Shown piece by piece: positions 1 to 11,433 of a stretch of DNA of 64,000 nt; the stretch's first letter is position 1; each line of letters starts with the position of its first letter. The position numbers were made by a program, and so were the translations under genes. Source of the stretch: Spizellomyces punctatus DAOM BR117 (taxonomy: Eukaryota > Chytridiomycota > Chytridiomycetes > Spizellomycetales > Spizellomycetaceae); NCBI RefSeq assembly GCF_000182565.1, contig NW_015971540.1:535793-599792 (forward strand), in the 5' to 3' direction. The notes beneath the pieces were generated by a model. That model saw only the letters and a list, made by a program, of their open reading frames with translations. It did no database searches and was not told where the DNA came from.

Positions 1-1468
1 CGTTCCCTGTCGCGGTACTAGTCCAAGCGCCTTTTCATGATTCTCAAATGCCCGTCGCGTCAGTTCCAAAGAACGCCGTCTGTCGCCAGCAACAAAGGGC
101 GGGTATAATGTAACAAGTGCAATGACGAGCAACAGGTAAACAAATCGCGCAGCAGAGAGAGGTGACATTTGTTTTTTTTCGATTTTCGTTCAATCCAAAG
201 CAGGGGGGAATATATAAACTTGTGTGCCTGTCAAACAGCAGACGCATGAATTCACGGCAAGTATGCACAAAAACAAACAAAAAAAACTGGCAGCGGACAA
301 GGAAAATCAACGACGACGACGACGACGAGCGCAGGGCCAAAAGAAAGACATTTGAAACCCATCGCACTTTTGCCAATGACATCATTAATGTTCTATACCT
401 TTTGAAACAAGTCTTTTACAAACAGAACGAGCGAAAAAGAATACGCAATGTGGTGTAGAATCGATAATGAAAAGCCTTTTGAGCAGCAGGAACTGTTTGC
501 TAAAAGCCGTTTTTCCAGTTTCCGTTTCTTCGTTTGTATTCGATGACCTTTCCAATGCCCCGCTTAAGAACACCCCCAACAGTCTGAAATCGACACAAAA
601 AAAAAGAGCTTTACATCCAACTCACAACCCACCAGCCAAAAACGCTACGAAAAAAAAAAAGCCTTTCGTCGTCGTCTAGCCGCCGTCAATCTCCTTTTCT
701 CCTTGAAATGCCTTGAAGGAGGGGGGAAGATGGCCGTTGGGGGGAGTTACCATGGTGATTCTGTCAGGCACAATCACTGTGCCACTGCTACTTCATTTCG
801 GGATTCGCTTCATTTCCAACACGCGCGGGTGGAAACCCAAGGCAGCCCAAAGCAGCCAAAAAAGCTGAGCAAAAAGCCCAAAGCAACAAAACTTTGGATA
901 CATGACCACATCCACGTTGGATGCTCCAAAAGTAACGATACAAATCAAACAATCTGCAGAAAGAGAAAGGTCTTCCGTGTGTGCTTTTCATCGCTTGGCA
1001 TCTTGCTGTCCAGAATGGAGCGTATCAACTCGTGTTTGCACATGCGTTCTATTCAAAGCACAAGCGCAATACGATGGGGGCGTCATGCACACGTAGACCG
1101 TGGAAATGAACACTTCCAGCCGTCATTCAACTGGTTCCGCTTGTGTGCCTTCCAGATGTTAAAAAGCCTAAATGTTCTAAATAAACCCTCTTGAGTACTT
1201 TTACAATTTATCCATAAATAGAGTTACGGTGACTGTGACACCCTATTTATGCTATTTATAGAAATAAAGTTACAAGCGCGGCAGGTCTCGCGGACCCTTT
1301 CCAATGATGGTTTTTAGCTTTTGGGATGTGACAAAAGAGCTAGAAAAAAAAGAACACTTACTCATGCTGGGGATGGAAGGATAAAAAGGGCGGTCCTAAG
1401 TTTCCCTCCCAGACTGAAATAACGACTTTTTAGTTTTCCATTCGATACACAGCTCAAAAACAAAGAAC
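1..1468. other. Intergenic region, no gene supported
   Basis: Only short overlapping reading frames with no domain resemblance or consistent splice structure are seen. The stretch holds several A-rich runs (about 597-606 and 650-660), a GAC-repeat tract near 310-330 and G-runs near 720-745. The last 100 bases precede the secreted-protein gene; a weak TATA-like ataaaaagg lies at 1381-1389, about 85 bases before its ATG. Confidence 0.6.
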
Positions 1469-2439
1469 ATGCTCAAAGTCTCTTTGGCCACGTTTGCTCT
1501 CCTCTTGGGTGCGTCCTCTGCTCGTGCCCAGTCGTGCTCTGTCCTCGTTGACGACTTTACTGCCATCCGTACGGGGAGTTTACCTGGCGAGACCGTCGTG
1601 CGGGACTTTAATCTTCTCGGCGGTGACTATGGCAAGAGTGATGGTGCTTCCCTCACCTACACCATCGACACCACCGCCAAGCATGTTGAGCTGACTGCCG
1701 GCGCTACTGAAAACTTTTGGTTTGCAAAGTTTGTGAGTATTGGTGGGGGGAAGCGCGTTTTCTTTTGCTTTTTACATGGGTTTTGATTCATATCGGGCTA
1801 TTTGTTTATAATCAGGATCGTGATTCGTGCTTTGACCTCGTTACTCCCAAATACCAAGCAATTGTCTTTGATTTAGTCGCCCCCGCTGGATCTGACTTTA
1901 CCATGACCCTCACGCAAAAGACCCCCGACTGTGTAGACCGCGCGGGAGCCAACTCGGACTCGGTCTACGTTCCCCTCACAAAGTACATCACTCCCAACGG
2001 CCAAAAACAAACCGTTACCGTCCCCTTTAGCGATTTCGCAACCAACTTGGCTGGTCAGCCTTTTGACATGGTACATTTGAAGGATTGGACTATTGTCGGT
2101 GTCAAGCCCGTTGGTACAAAGATGCAGTTGAGCAATTTACTCTTGACCCGCGCGTGCAATGGCACATTACCATCCTCGACGGCATCCACAGTGTCCGCCA
2201 CTGGAACTGCCACATCGTCCCTTCCTTCAACCGCCACCGGCACCGCCACTGGCTCCGTTCCTGTGTCCACTGGTATCCCATCCTCCTCTGCCGGTGCATC
2301 CTCCTCCAGCACCAAAACTGCCACCGCAACCGAAACTCCCAAAACACCAGGATCCAACGTGACGAGCGGTGCGAGCGGATTGGGAGCTAACGGCGTATTG
2401 ATTGCTGCCGCTGCCCTTGGCGTGGCCGTTGCGTTGTGA
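1469..2439 (+). CDS. Secreted, probably GPI-anchored Ser/Thr-rich protein
   Basis: Two exons, 1469-1732 and 1816-2439, are joined by an 83-nt GTGAGT...CAG intron in phase 0, giving 295 residues. Residues 1-20 form a clear signal peptide (MLKVSLATFALLLGASSARA) before mature QSCSV. Residues 22-210 are a compact domain with three to four Cys and alternating beta-type hydrophobic patterns (DLVTPKYQAIVFDL, MVHLKDWTIVGV), resembling galactose-binding-like or carbohydrate-binding sandwiches of fungal secretomes; the exact family is not recognised. A Ser/Thr/Ala-rich linker (about 215-270) follows, then a hydrophobic tail (GVLIAAAALGVAVAL), as expected for GPI attachment. Inference: a cell-wall or plasma-membrane surface protein. 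An adhesin without enzymatic activity is equally possible. Confidence 0.8.
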
Positions 2440-2736
2440 AAACCTGGAATAAACAGTTTATGATCTGAATGTGTGATGAATAGAATCGTTTTGTTAGATG
2501 GTTGGTTTCTATGATATGATAATCTCTTGGAAAAAAATAACAAAAAATAGATGAATGTCGCAGTAGGCTGTTGAGTTTTATAATGTTGGCTTTCCAGACT
2601 TGAAGAGTATGCATAAATGAGGAAAAGCGATATACACTTGGTAACACTGCAACTTTTTTCCAGCATTTTACAGATTCTAGCAAAAAAAAACAAGAACGTA
2701 CACCATGCCCTTCCCTAGCACTACTCTCCATCTCCT

Positions 2737-3489
2737 TTACAAAAGCTTCCCTTCCATGCTCTTGAGTTTTTTCATCACCTCCGCCAACTCGGGATACTTT
2801 TTTTGCATTTTCTGGGTCTGTGCTTTTTGGGCAACCCTCGTCCCACCGAGTTTTGGCATACGGTTCATGATATATCTGGCCACTTTGGCGTGGATGTGCT
2901 TTGGATCATTTTGATATTCGAGATACCCATCGCATAGCCAGCGCTCCATTTCGGGTGTCCAATGTGTAGGATCGCTCGGTTGTTTTACGGGTTGTTTTGC
3001 AGAACTTGCAGTACCTTGTTTCTCTGACAGCTTTTCTTTTTTGAGAGGTGCATCTTTGTGTTTTCTGTCTTTGGCGTCGAGATCGTCGGACGTGTACAGT
3101 GATCCGTCTTCATCATCCGAAGAGGTATCCAGTGCTATGGGATGGCGATTAGTTGGTGGCGATTTTGATTTGGTCAGAGGCAGATTCTGACGGCGACCTT
3201 TTTGCGGCTGGATAACTTGTGGAAGAGCCTTTCTTTTCCGAACTAGAGTCGCCGTACTGGGTCCGGACAAGTCAATGATATCTTGGCTCACTTTGTTGGT
3301 TGCACTGTCACCTTCTTGAACGCAAATGACAGCATCTTCGTCGAGTGCTTGGACCGTGGACTGCGGCTCTGCAAAAGGAGGACCTGTCATTTGGATAAAA
3401 CCGTCCTTGTGTTGTGTGATTGCGATGAAGAGAGGCGGAGAGTAAACGGGACTTAACGTATTTCCAAAAACTTTTGAAGCTCTGGACAT
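2737..3489 (-). CDS. Hypothetical basic nuclear-type protein
   Basis: The frame is open from 3663, but the first plausible ATG is at 3489 (MSRASKVFGN), giving about 250 residues; an upstream exon or a small intron near 3440-3470 cannot be excluded. The middle is low-complexity and charged, with Lys/Arg-rich patches, an acidic SSDDEDG stretch and a Lys/Glu-rich linker. The C-terminal 75 residues (from THWTPEMERWL) look folded and helical, ending KKLKSMEGKLL. The WTPEME...YLEYQ start is faintly like Myb/SANT-type or other small DNA-binding domains, but I cannot assign a family. Its stop lies 1.3 kb before the Cdc14 stop on the same strand. Function unknown. Confidence 0.5.
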   Translation of the reverse strand: MSRASKVFGNTLSPVYSPPLFIAITQHKDGFIQMTGPPFAEPQSTVQALDEDAVICVQEGDSATNKVSQDIIDLSGPSTATLVRKRKALPQVIQPQKGRRQNLPLTKSKSPPTNRHPIALDTSSDDEDGSLYTSDDLDAKDRKHKDAPLKKEKLSEKQGTASSAKQPVKQPSDPTHWTPEMERWLCDGYLEYQNDPKHIHAKVARYIMNRMPKLGGTRVAQKAQTQKMQKKYPELAEVMKKLKSMEGKLL

Positions 3490-4034
3490 GTCAGCTAAAG
3501 CCACCCAGGCGAATGAGATCGCTAGAGCATAATAAAAGCCTATTCTAACTCGCCATTTGCAAACGGGGGCTTGACACCAAGCTTCCGGACGAGGGCATAG
3601 CGGAGAGCAATGTGCGTAAAACAAGAGTGTGAAAGTCCCCCATGCTCGCCTATTAAATAGCACCTACAACAAGAATTCTCACACCGATAAAATACACACA
3701 AGCACTACCTCCCACCCTCCTTCTCCCATCCATTATTTCTAACCCCTCTTACGGGCGTCTGGCTCCTTCCTACGACAACAAAATCCTTTACTGGCGGGGA
3801 TTTTGCGGATCGAGAGTCCTTTTCACGTTCCTTTTCTGGTATGGAGCGAGGTGTGTGAGTGCGCGACGATGCGGTTACTGCGGATATTGGAGTGGTGGTA
3901 GTGGTTGTGTAATTGTACAGAGGTTTTGTTTGGGAGACGTGCGTTGGAGAAGTACGTCGTTGGTTCTCTGTTTGCTATTGATCATGACGTGAAAAAGTAA
4001 GACAAAGCCTGAGCTAATGCATCAACGGCAAAAG
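3490..4034. other. Intergenic region between orphan gene and CDC14
   Basis: No coding signal is supported. It would hold the promoter of the leftward orphan gene and the 3' end of CDC14. A TATA-like stretch on the minus strand lies near 3520-3530. Confidence 0.45.
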
Positions 4035-5887
4035 TCAGATAAAAACCTTTAATGCCAATTCCCTCGCTGCTTGAACTTGAGATCGCACTTCCTTCTCCCT
4101 GTCCTTCTCATCTTCCCTTCCAATATGCTTTCTCGGCTGCAATGGAATGGCCATTTCCTCCAACTTCTCGCCTGCTGTTCCACGCATCCTGCCAGCTTCT
4201 CTTAAGGCCTTTTCAATCTCTCCTCGTTCTTCATCCAGTCTTACAGCCTCTGTTTCGAGTTCCTCTTGAACGTCGTCCTCCACTTGATCTGTAACTGTAT
4301 TAGATGGAGGCTCGATCGATGGCTTTGGCCACCGTCGGAGGGAAGGATATGTCGGGGGTTTGAGGAGGGAGATTTGTGGAGGAAGTGTTCCGGATGGATG
4401 GAGCTTCCAGAGTTTGGCTTGCATGCTGTGTTGATTGAGAAAATTGTTTATTACCAATGCATCCCGCAAGCAAAATAAAAAGGAATTTCAATCCTACCTC
4501 TGTAAGTAATTCTGCTGCGGCCCAACAACACTCCCTGGTCTCACAATCCTCAGGAACGAGATCACTTCCGACGCCGTGAATTTGTAGTGCTTCATCAAAT
4601 ACGCTGCAATGAGAGTCCCTGTTCGCCCAAGACCGGCTTTGCAATGTACTGCTATCGATCCTGTTAAATACATGAAATATATTAGGCGCACGAAAACAGC
4701 CAGCAGTGTGGACAGAGTCGATAAAATACCAGGTCGATTCTCGCAAATCTCCAAAAATCTCATCAAAACACCATCTGGCGGTGTTGTCCCATCCGGAAAA
4801 TACAGCTCAACATGCTCGATCCCTGCCTGCACAAACTTGGTACGATCATACGTCCGATTATTCAACCGAATAATTGTCGTCACTCCCCGCTCTTTCAAGT
4901 ATTTTATCAAATCATCGATTCGATAGGCTGGATGGAATTTACTGGGTTTTGCTGCTCGCTGCGGAGCAACTGCATTATTCCTCGCCAACAGCCCCGCAAA
5001 CCCGCTAGCCCACCCAGTTCCAGTCCGAAGTGCTGCATGATGTTGCTGGAATCCACTGGACGTACGTGGAGCTGGATCATCCTTGGGCGAAGCAAGTGCG
5101 ATAAACTTGTTGGTAATCCAATTAAAATCACCATTCTCCACTTTTTCGTAAAACTCATATTCCTCTACATCTACCGAATCCAAATCTAGGAGACCAAGGG
5201 TGAGGCCCTTGTGAAGACCACGGAGACAGTCGGGGATTGTGATATGATATGTCGCCGCACCGTACCCAGCGTCACGGTACGGCAGAAAGGGCGGTTGGAT
5301 GCCGAGAAGAGGACGAAAGGCTTCTTCAGGGGTTTGGCGATGGACGATTAACTGGGTTTGCAAGTATTATGGTTGTGATCCGCCATTACACTTTTGAACA
5401 CGCCGTTCCATACCATGTATGCACAGATCAAGAAGGCTGCATTCGCCCTCTTATCACTATCATGGGAGGAATAGAGCACCAGCTTCTTGTCGGCAGTTCT
5501 CGGATTCTACCCAGACAAAAGGCCAACTCAGCATTTTCAACTCCCATAAACAAAAAAAAGGTACCGCTTACAAACCTTCATCTTTTCAACAATCAAGTCA
5601 CAGAACCTTACGACATGAGCCAAATTTGATGGTCCAAAGTCCGAGTAAAAGTTGATGTAAACAAGTACATGATCGATTGTGAAGAAATGAACGGACGGGT
5701 ATTGTGCGGGATGCTGAGAGAGCCAAGTAAAGTATAGCTTATCTACATAGACGCAATGGTTAATACGCTGGCCAACGTTTAAAGAACGATAAACGAGACC
5801 TTTTATAAACTCTCGAGCGTTGGCCAATAGGTCCGCGGGAGAAGTGCTGCTCGCGTGATGAATCAATCCAGTTGTCGAGTAGGGCAT
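4035..5887 (-). CDS. CDC14: Cdc14-family dual-specificity phosphatase
   Basis: Exons (transcript order) are 5887-5576, 5506-5414, 5351-4730, 4660-4498 and 4425-4035; all phases agree and give 526 residues. The N-terminal Cdc14 domain is clear (KLYFTWLSQ, VHFFTIDHVLVYINFYSDFGP, RANAAFLICAYM, TPEEAFRPL), followed by the catalytic domain with the P-loop HCKAGLGRTG (Cys about residue 349) and the family signature ISFLRIVRPGSVVGPQQ. This enzyme reverses CDK phosphorylation at mitotic exit and cytokinesis. The C-terminal tail after LQSMQAKLWK is short, charged and coiled-coil-like. Exon 1 contains a 57-nt in-frame GT-AG segment (5799-5743) with a TTAAC branch-like motif. Removing it turns REFIK...DKLYFTWL into a run that aligns better with Cdc14, so the true protein is probably 507 residues. 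Confidence 0.95.
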
Positions 5888-7411
5888 TTTTTGGAGATGG
5901 TAGTAAAGGGATTGAAGAAGGAAGCACAGATATTTGACTTGAAAAAAAAAGGGAGGAAAGAAGCAGCCCTAAAAACCTCACTTTATCAGGATAAAGTATT
6001 GCTATAAAACCCAATCGTCCCCCCCCCCTCCATGGCAATTTGACAGCCCATTGAACAACACACCCTCAAAACAAACACACTCAAGACAAAACGAAAACTG
6101 CCAGACTAACCTGTCAAAGCACACACACAAGAGAACCAATCCGTACCCCAAAAACAGCTGAAAAGCCCCAACCCCAAAAAGCTTCAGAAAAAAACCTCAC
6201 ACTGGGCCCGCCAGTGTCTTACGAAAGTCAGACCCTCAAAAATGGGATAACTATAGATCTCAACAGCCCAAAAAGAAATCCCCGACCTTACAAGTGATTT
6301 TTCCTTGGATGTTTCCCTTGTGCGCAATTTGATTATGGTTTTTTTGAGTTTTTTGTTTTTGAATGATAATCAAAACGTCTTTCCAATTGGGATTGTTGTT
6401 GGAGGTACCTTAAGTTGTTGGTGGATATTTCTGTTGGTCGGCTACTTACTATAGATGGTGACGCTGCCGACACTTTGAGAGATCTATTAATAGATCCGTG
6501 GATAATGTTCCAGCCACTGAGCCAAGTTTGAGCGGGGAGCCATAGAGATTCAGACATGAAGGGCGAGTGTTCGCCAACTAGATAGACATCCGATTCGCCG
6601 AGTCAAGGATCTGACTATAGTGGACAGATGGTTCCAAGTACTTTTGCATATGCCATGCATTATTCATCTGATAAATCAAAGGTGGTGCATCAGGACACAA
6701 GGTCCAGTACAAGCTGTAGGGAAGTGATATGTTCCTCATCCTCGGGGAGATACACAAGGATTCATTCGTTCTTGTTGGTGTTTGCCTGAACGATCCACCC
6801 AATATTGATTCAATAATGAAGGCTCGAACTTGGCCCTTTGGCCCCTAGCATACCGGGAATACGCAAGAGAGGATTTTAATTTGGCGACATGCGCTCAGCG
6901 TTGTAGCAGACTCGATAATGTCTCAGATGCGTTCTGCGGAATGTGATATGTCACATTGGGGCCGCACATACTTTACAAGGAATCTACATTAGCCGAACCA
7001 AGGCGGTTTTTGGAGGGCATCTGTTGGACATGAACCATGTTCTAGAATAAAAATGGGACCCGAAAGTGCTAGTGTGTTGACAAGATCAAAAACCATTCAA
7101 CTTCCAGCAAGAGTCGGCTAGTTGATGGTCCATACAAGACTCCACATACGCCAATAGCATGTCTCAAAGTGTCGCCAATTCTTGACTATATCTGGGCAAG
7201 GTGTGTTTTTTCAATTGCAGCGCTTTATGTTGTGTCAAAAAGGAATATCCCAATCCATAGAATCAGTCCAACTGGCAAATGCTTGAATCCTTGAGGCCTC
7301 GTCAGTCCTTGGAGACGCGCATCTCCAGAAAACAATTTCCGTCCCAAAACCTCTCAAAAGTCTGCTTTTCCATCCCATGTTTTTAAAGCCTTTGAAGGGA
7401 CCAGAGTTTAC
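5888..7411. other. Intergenic region, no gene supported
   Basis: Divergent promoters of CDC14 (left) and the METTL25-like gene (right) must lie here. Two short leftward frames (6333-6557, 6578-6802) have no recognisable family or splice structure. There is a C-run at 6020-6029 and repeated CCCAAAAA-type motifs at 6140-6270. Nothing else seen. Confidence 0.5.
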
Positions 7412-9213
7412 ATGTCCCACCCCTTCCTCCCATTCCCCTTCATCTGTCCCAATAGTTACATTGAAACCTTGCACACCTTTATCCAGACCCACAAGTGGTT
7501 ATCCGAGTTTTATGCCATCGCCTTCATAACCACCGACTACTGGAACACGGGACCAATACCTCCGCAATGGAAGATATTGGAATGGGAGAACGATGATACA
7601 TTATGCCGGGTTGCTAGTGAAGGTTTTATCAAGGTGAAGTGAGTATTATCGGGTCGGTGGTTTGGATCGTAATTGACGTATTGAATGTGTACAGGATGAG
7701 TGGCCAGAGAGCTTGAAACAGTTTGTGCTGGAGGCCAGTAGATTGGGAATGAAGCGGGATGCAAGGAATTTTGAAGATGTTGAATGTAAGTTGATGGCTG
7801 CTCATTGTTTCCGGTCCGGTTTAAATGACAGTTTCCAGTTGCAGACATATCTCCAAGGGTGAGGGCTCATATGCGATATAGATCAGCGGAGCAAAGTCGA
7901 ATTCCTTTGCTCACGTATCTGAGACTTTTCAGATTGCAGTTGGAATGAACACAAAGAAAGTTAAAGAGGTATGCCTGCCTATTACCAGCCCAGATTATGG
8001 TACTCAAGCACCCCCACCTGCTAGACAGGTCCGCTAGCCTCCATCATCAGAACGCTGTCGCAAACTCAGCATATATCGCATATTCTCGACCTTGGTGCTG
8101 GGCAAGGCTATCTCTCATCCGTCCTCGCCTACCAATACAACCTAAATGTGCTCGCCATTGATGGGTCGTCGTCACAAATAGCAGGAGGACGCCGTCGTGC
8201 AGAAAATATCAAAAAGAGGATTGGAGATGGTCAAGGCCGTTTGGTGTTCCTGGAGAGGAGTGTACAGGAAGAAGAGGATTTGGAGAGGTTCATGGGAGTG
8301 GGCACCAATTGCTTTGGGGAAGGACGGTGGGGCATATGTGGGTTGCGTAAGTTTGAACTCTATTGAAACACAATTGCTCAAGTTGGCTGGTCGTTGACTC
8401 TTGGTGGTCGGCCCCTAGATACATGCGGAGATCTCGCCTCAACAACAATACGAGGGTTCCTCACCAGCCGTGCGAGTGTCCTGGTAAGCACTTATCACTG
8501 CGTCCCTTTCTGTGCATAGGCACTAGATCTTACTGTGCTATCAAGGTGAATGTCGGATGCTGTTATAACAAACTTACGGAAAAAGGTCACAGTCAGTTTT
8601 TGTTCCCAACGTTCTTGTTCTGTACCTGATATTTCTTGCATCACTAGGGTTTCCAATGAGCCAACACTACAAGTCCCGTAACTGGACCCTCTCGGCCAAT
8701 CTTTTGATGGTGGCTTGGTACGTCTACTTCTAGCTTCTGCGTATCAATATTATATATTAAAGACACCCTAGCCAAGCACCCAGCCGGTGGACAACAACAA
8801 GTACTACCAAGATGTCTTTTAACAACCTCTACTATCGCGCTCTCCTCCAAGACATCCTCGTATCCAACAACTACCCTACGATAACATCTCTCAGATCTCT
8901 CCCGCAATCCGCATTTACGGATTTTGAAACGTACATCCGAACGGCACTCAACCGCCTCCAGCTTCCTATGCCTTCAACGCCCCTCCAAGTATACCTGGCA
9001 AAACATCAAAATGCCAGACGCCAAATTGCTGCACTGTGGACGTTGCGTGCTCTCATCGCGGATGTGGTGGAGTCCTTTATATTGATGGACAGATGGAGTT
9101 TTGGGAGGGAATTGGATGGTGTGAAGGTTTTTTTGGAGCCAGTTGTGGATCCTGTTGTAAGCCCAAGGAATATGGCGATCGTTTTTATCAATGAAAGAAA
9201 ACAGCAAGAGTGA
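7412..9213 (+). CDS. METTL25/RRNAD1-like methyltransferase
   Basis: Nine exons: 7412-7633, 7695-7785, a tiny exon in 7832-7858, an exon ending at 7968, then 8025-8346, 8419-8483, 8546-8585, 8648-8717 and 8772-9213. The tiny exon 3 and the start of exon 4 have two alternative splice pairings; both keep frame and give 435 residues. Family hallmarks appear in order: DYWNTGPIPPQW near residue 45, an SAM-binding motif ILDLGAGQGYLS near 140, HTCGDLAxTTIR, VNVGCCYNKLTE, GFPMSQ, and near the C-terminus SPRNMAIV. The family is a predicted SAM-dependent methyltransferase group related to METTL25/METTL25B; the substrate is not securely known. The nine-exon structure, resolved only by conserved motifs, would be missed by simple gene finding. 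Confidence 0.88.
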
Positions 9214-11433
9214 ATAGAAACTAAAGCAGAATGGCGAGGCGTCATTCGCGTAAGATCTCGCTCCCGCATCTGATCTGGTCAATGTTTATGCTAGGTGTCT
9301 TTTTGATGCCGGAAAGTAACAGTTTATGAAGACCATGTGTAATTTAACTTGTCAAAACTCTTTGGCGTACTGCCTTTGACTTGCAAGACTGGCAGACCGA
9401 CATGGCCACCTGTATGCGCATGGTCCAGTCATGCTTAACCTGGCCAATCAACGTCATTTTGCGGAAGATTCCAAAGTCATGTCCGCCATGAACAATGGTG
9501 AGACCCAGAGGTCAACCCTGTGCAGTGATGGAAAATCCAACAAGATTCCGAAACCTATGATGATCGGTATGAAATTAATGTTGGTCGCTGCATGTCTACA
9601 TGGTGAGAGGAGTCTTGAGATAATAGCTTGGACTGCGAAGATATTCGGACTATGACCGACACTAATGATCGGCAAGGTGGAAACAAAGGCTGAAGCTGCA
9701 ACTTCAGAGAGGGGTTCCTGCTTGCAAGTTGGTAAAGATCATGATCCTCGTTCTTTTACTTCCGCTCCTGACTGTCTTTCGCCAGATCCTTACGCGAGGA
9801 CTGTTGTGGAGAGTGCAGTGGTGTGTATGTCTACCATTATATGGAGCCCTTGAATACCTTGCCTGGGGAAAAAAAGATATCCATCTATTTGTAGAAGGTA
9901 GTTGGGCTCATCATGTGCGCATTTGCTTTCAGAAACGTATTTCCAACTACACCGAAGCCTAGTACCATGCGTTTCTTTCCTCTATTTACAACTCGTATCG
10001 AAGTGTTTAGCGATCAGACAGAGCAGACACATAACATTTGAATTTGATGTACAACTAGTATCGACTATTGCATCAGACCGATAACGGGAACACAGCAGAA
10101 ACACTTGTCCGATGATAAACTCGATACTAGTTTTATTTAAATGACGAATATATGGTAGTCCACCCAGTTGCTGCGTGCCCCTGACAAAATCCGGGCAGTT
10201 TCTTCTATTAGGAGTTGTTGTGGTTGCTTTCTTTTACTCGCCATTTTATAGCTGTTGCTTTGGCGGGATTAAACCTGGTTAACGCCAATCCTTCTGTGGT
10301 TTTGCTATGTTTCTGGACCGTCTGATCGGTAAACACTTCGACTCGACTTGTAGTCCTTGGCATGTTTTGATATCTGCCTCATGTTTGCTGCCAGTCGGAC
10401 CAACCCATCTTAATGCATATCGCACGGATATCCCCGGTAATTTCACCAGGCATTGGGCAGTGACCAAGACTTGCAAATCATCATGCTTGCATTGGCTGCT
10501 TGTAGAAAACCGTTCAACCGTTATTTGCAGTATGAGTATTCATCTAGTAGGCGCTGCGTTATTTCATTGCTCTAAACTCTGCCCGTTTTCATCGTTAGTG
10601 TATTGGCAATAACAAATGTCACAACACAATACACCAGGGAATAAACCAGCGATAACTGGTTCGGAAAAGCCAATTCCCTCCTTACAACCAACCAACTACG
10701 ACTAGGCCCAATTACACTAGCAATACATTACGGTTGTTCTAACCGGGTAACTGAGCCCATCACCACAAGAGAAATCCTACTAGCCCTATGATTCCGAAAT
10801 TCTCAGTCAGAGGATGTTTCAGATACTAAGGTAAACCAGAATAATTAGACTGGGAATACGCGTGGGAAAATACAAAGATAATGCATACCTGCGATTGTAG
10901 CAATATAGTAGTAGCAGCATTTGCAAGGGGTTATGTTGTCTTTGTAGTCGGGAGGGCGAGGTCCTCGGCACCACCACATATGCACTCTCATGATGGACTT
11001 GAGACTTGAGCGTTGGGCAAATGCTTTGAGTCGAGGGATAAAGAAACAAGAGGGAAGAAAGAAGAGGGGGGGTTTATATAGAAAAAAGAGGGGATAGATT
11101 GAGTCATGGAGCGTCATGCAGGTGGCAATTCGAATATTCCTCTCATAGATGGCCGCAAGGGATAGTAATTGCAATGCGTTCATGTTTTGTATTGGACCCG
11201 TCTTTTTGTTTATCTTCGTGATGTTCACAATAAATGTGGTTAATTCAACTGGCTGCAATGCTCCGTGGCAATTTTCCCACACACTATGTCACTTGAGTCG
11301 TTCGATCAGGGACAAAGCGCGCAACCTTAATGACACGGGCTGTGTCATTTCGCAGGGTTGGAGCACTTTCGCGCCCGTCATTTCGCATCTTGCGCAACCT
11401 TTTCACCTTACTTGCAGCATTCAATCTCAAACA
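9214..11433. other. Gene-poor region with MITE remnants
   Basis: No protein gene is supported between the METTL25-like stop and the vWA gene. Frames of 60-145 codons here overlap one another on both strands and lack motifs. The stretch contains the TA-flanked inverted-repeat element at 9987-10352 (listed separately). The last few hundred bases are the presumed promoter of the rightward vWA gene. Confidence 0.5.
9987..10352. mobile_element. MITE-like element with TA-flanked terminal inverted repeats
   Basis: The left end, beginning after a TA at 9987-9988, and the reverse complement of the right end, finishing before a TA at 10351-10352, match at about 35 of 43 positions (shared core TCGAAGTGTTTA-CGATCAGAC). 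A nested inverted pair ACTAGTATCGA...TCGATACTAGT lies at 10053-10131. Its interior (AACCTGGTTAACG near 10274-10286; the complement of GCAACCACAAC near 10216) matches the element at 55583-55823 in the opposite orientation. TA duplication and the absence of a coding frame fit a non-autonomous Tc1/mariner-type MITE; this is inference from the ends only. The copy looks rearranged or nested, as it is longer than the 241-bp copy. Confidence 0.65.
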
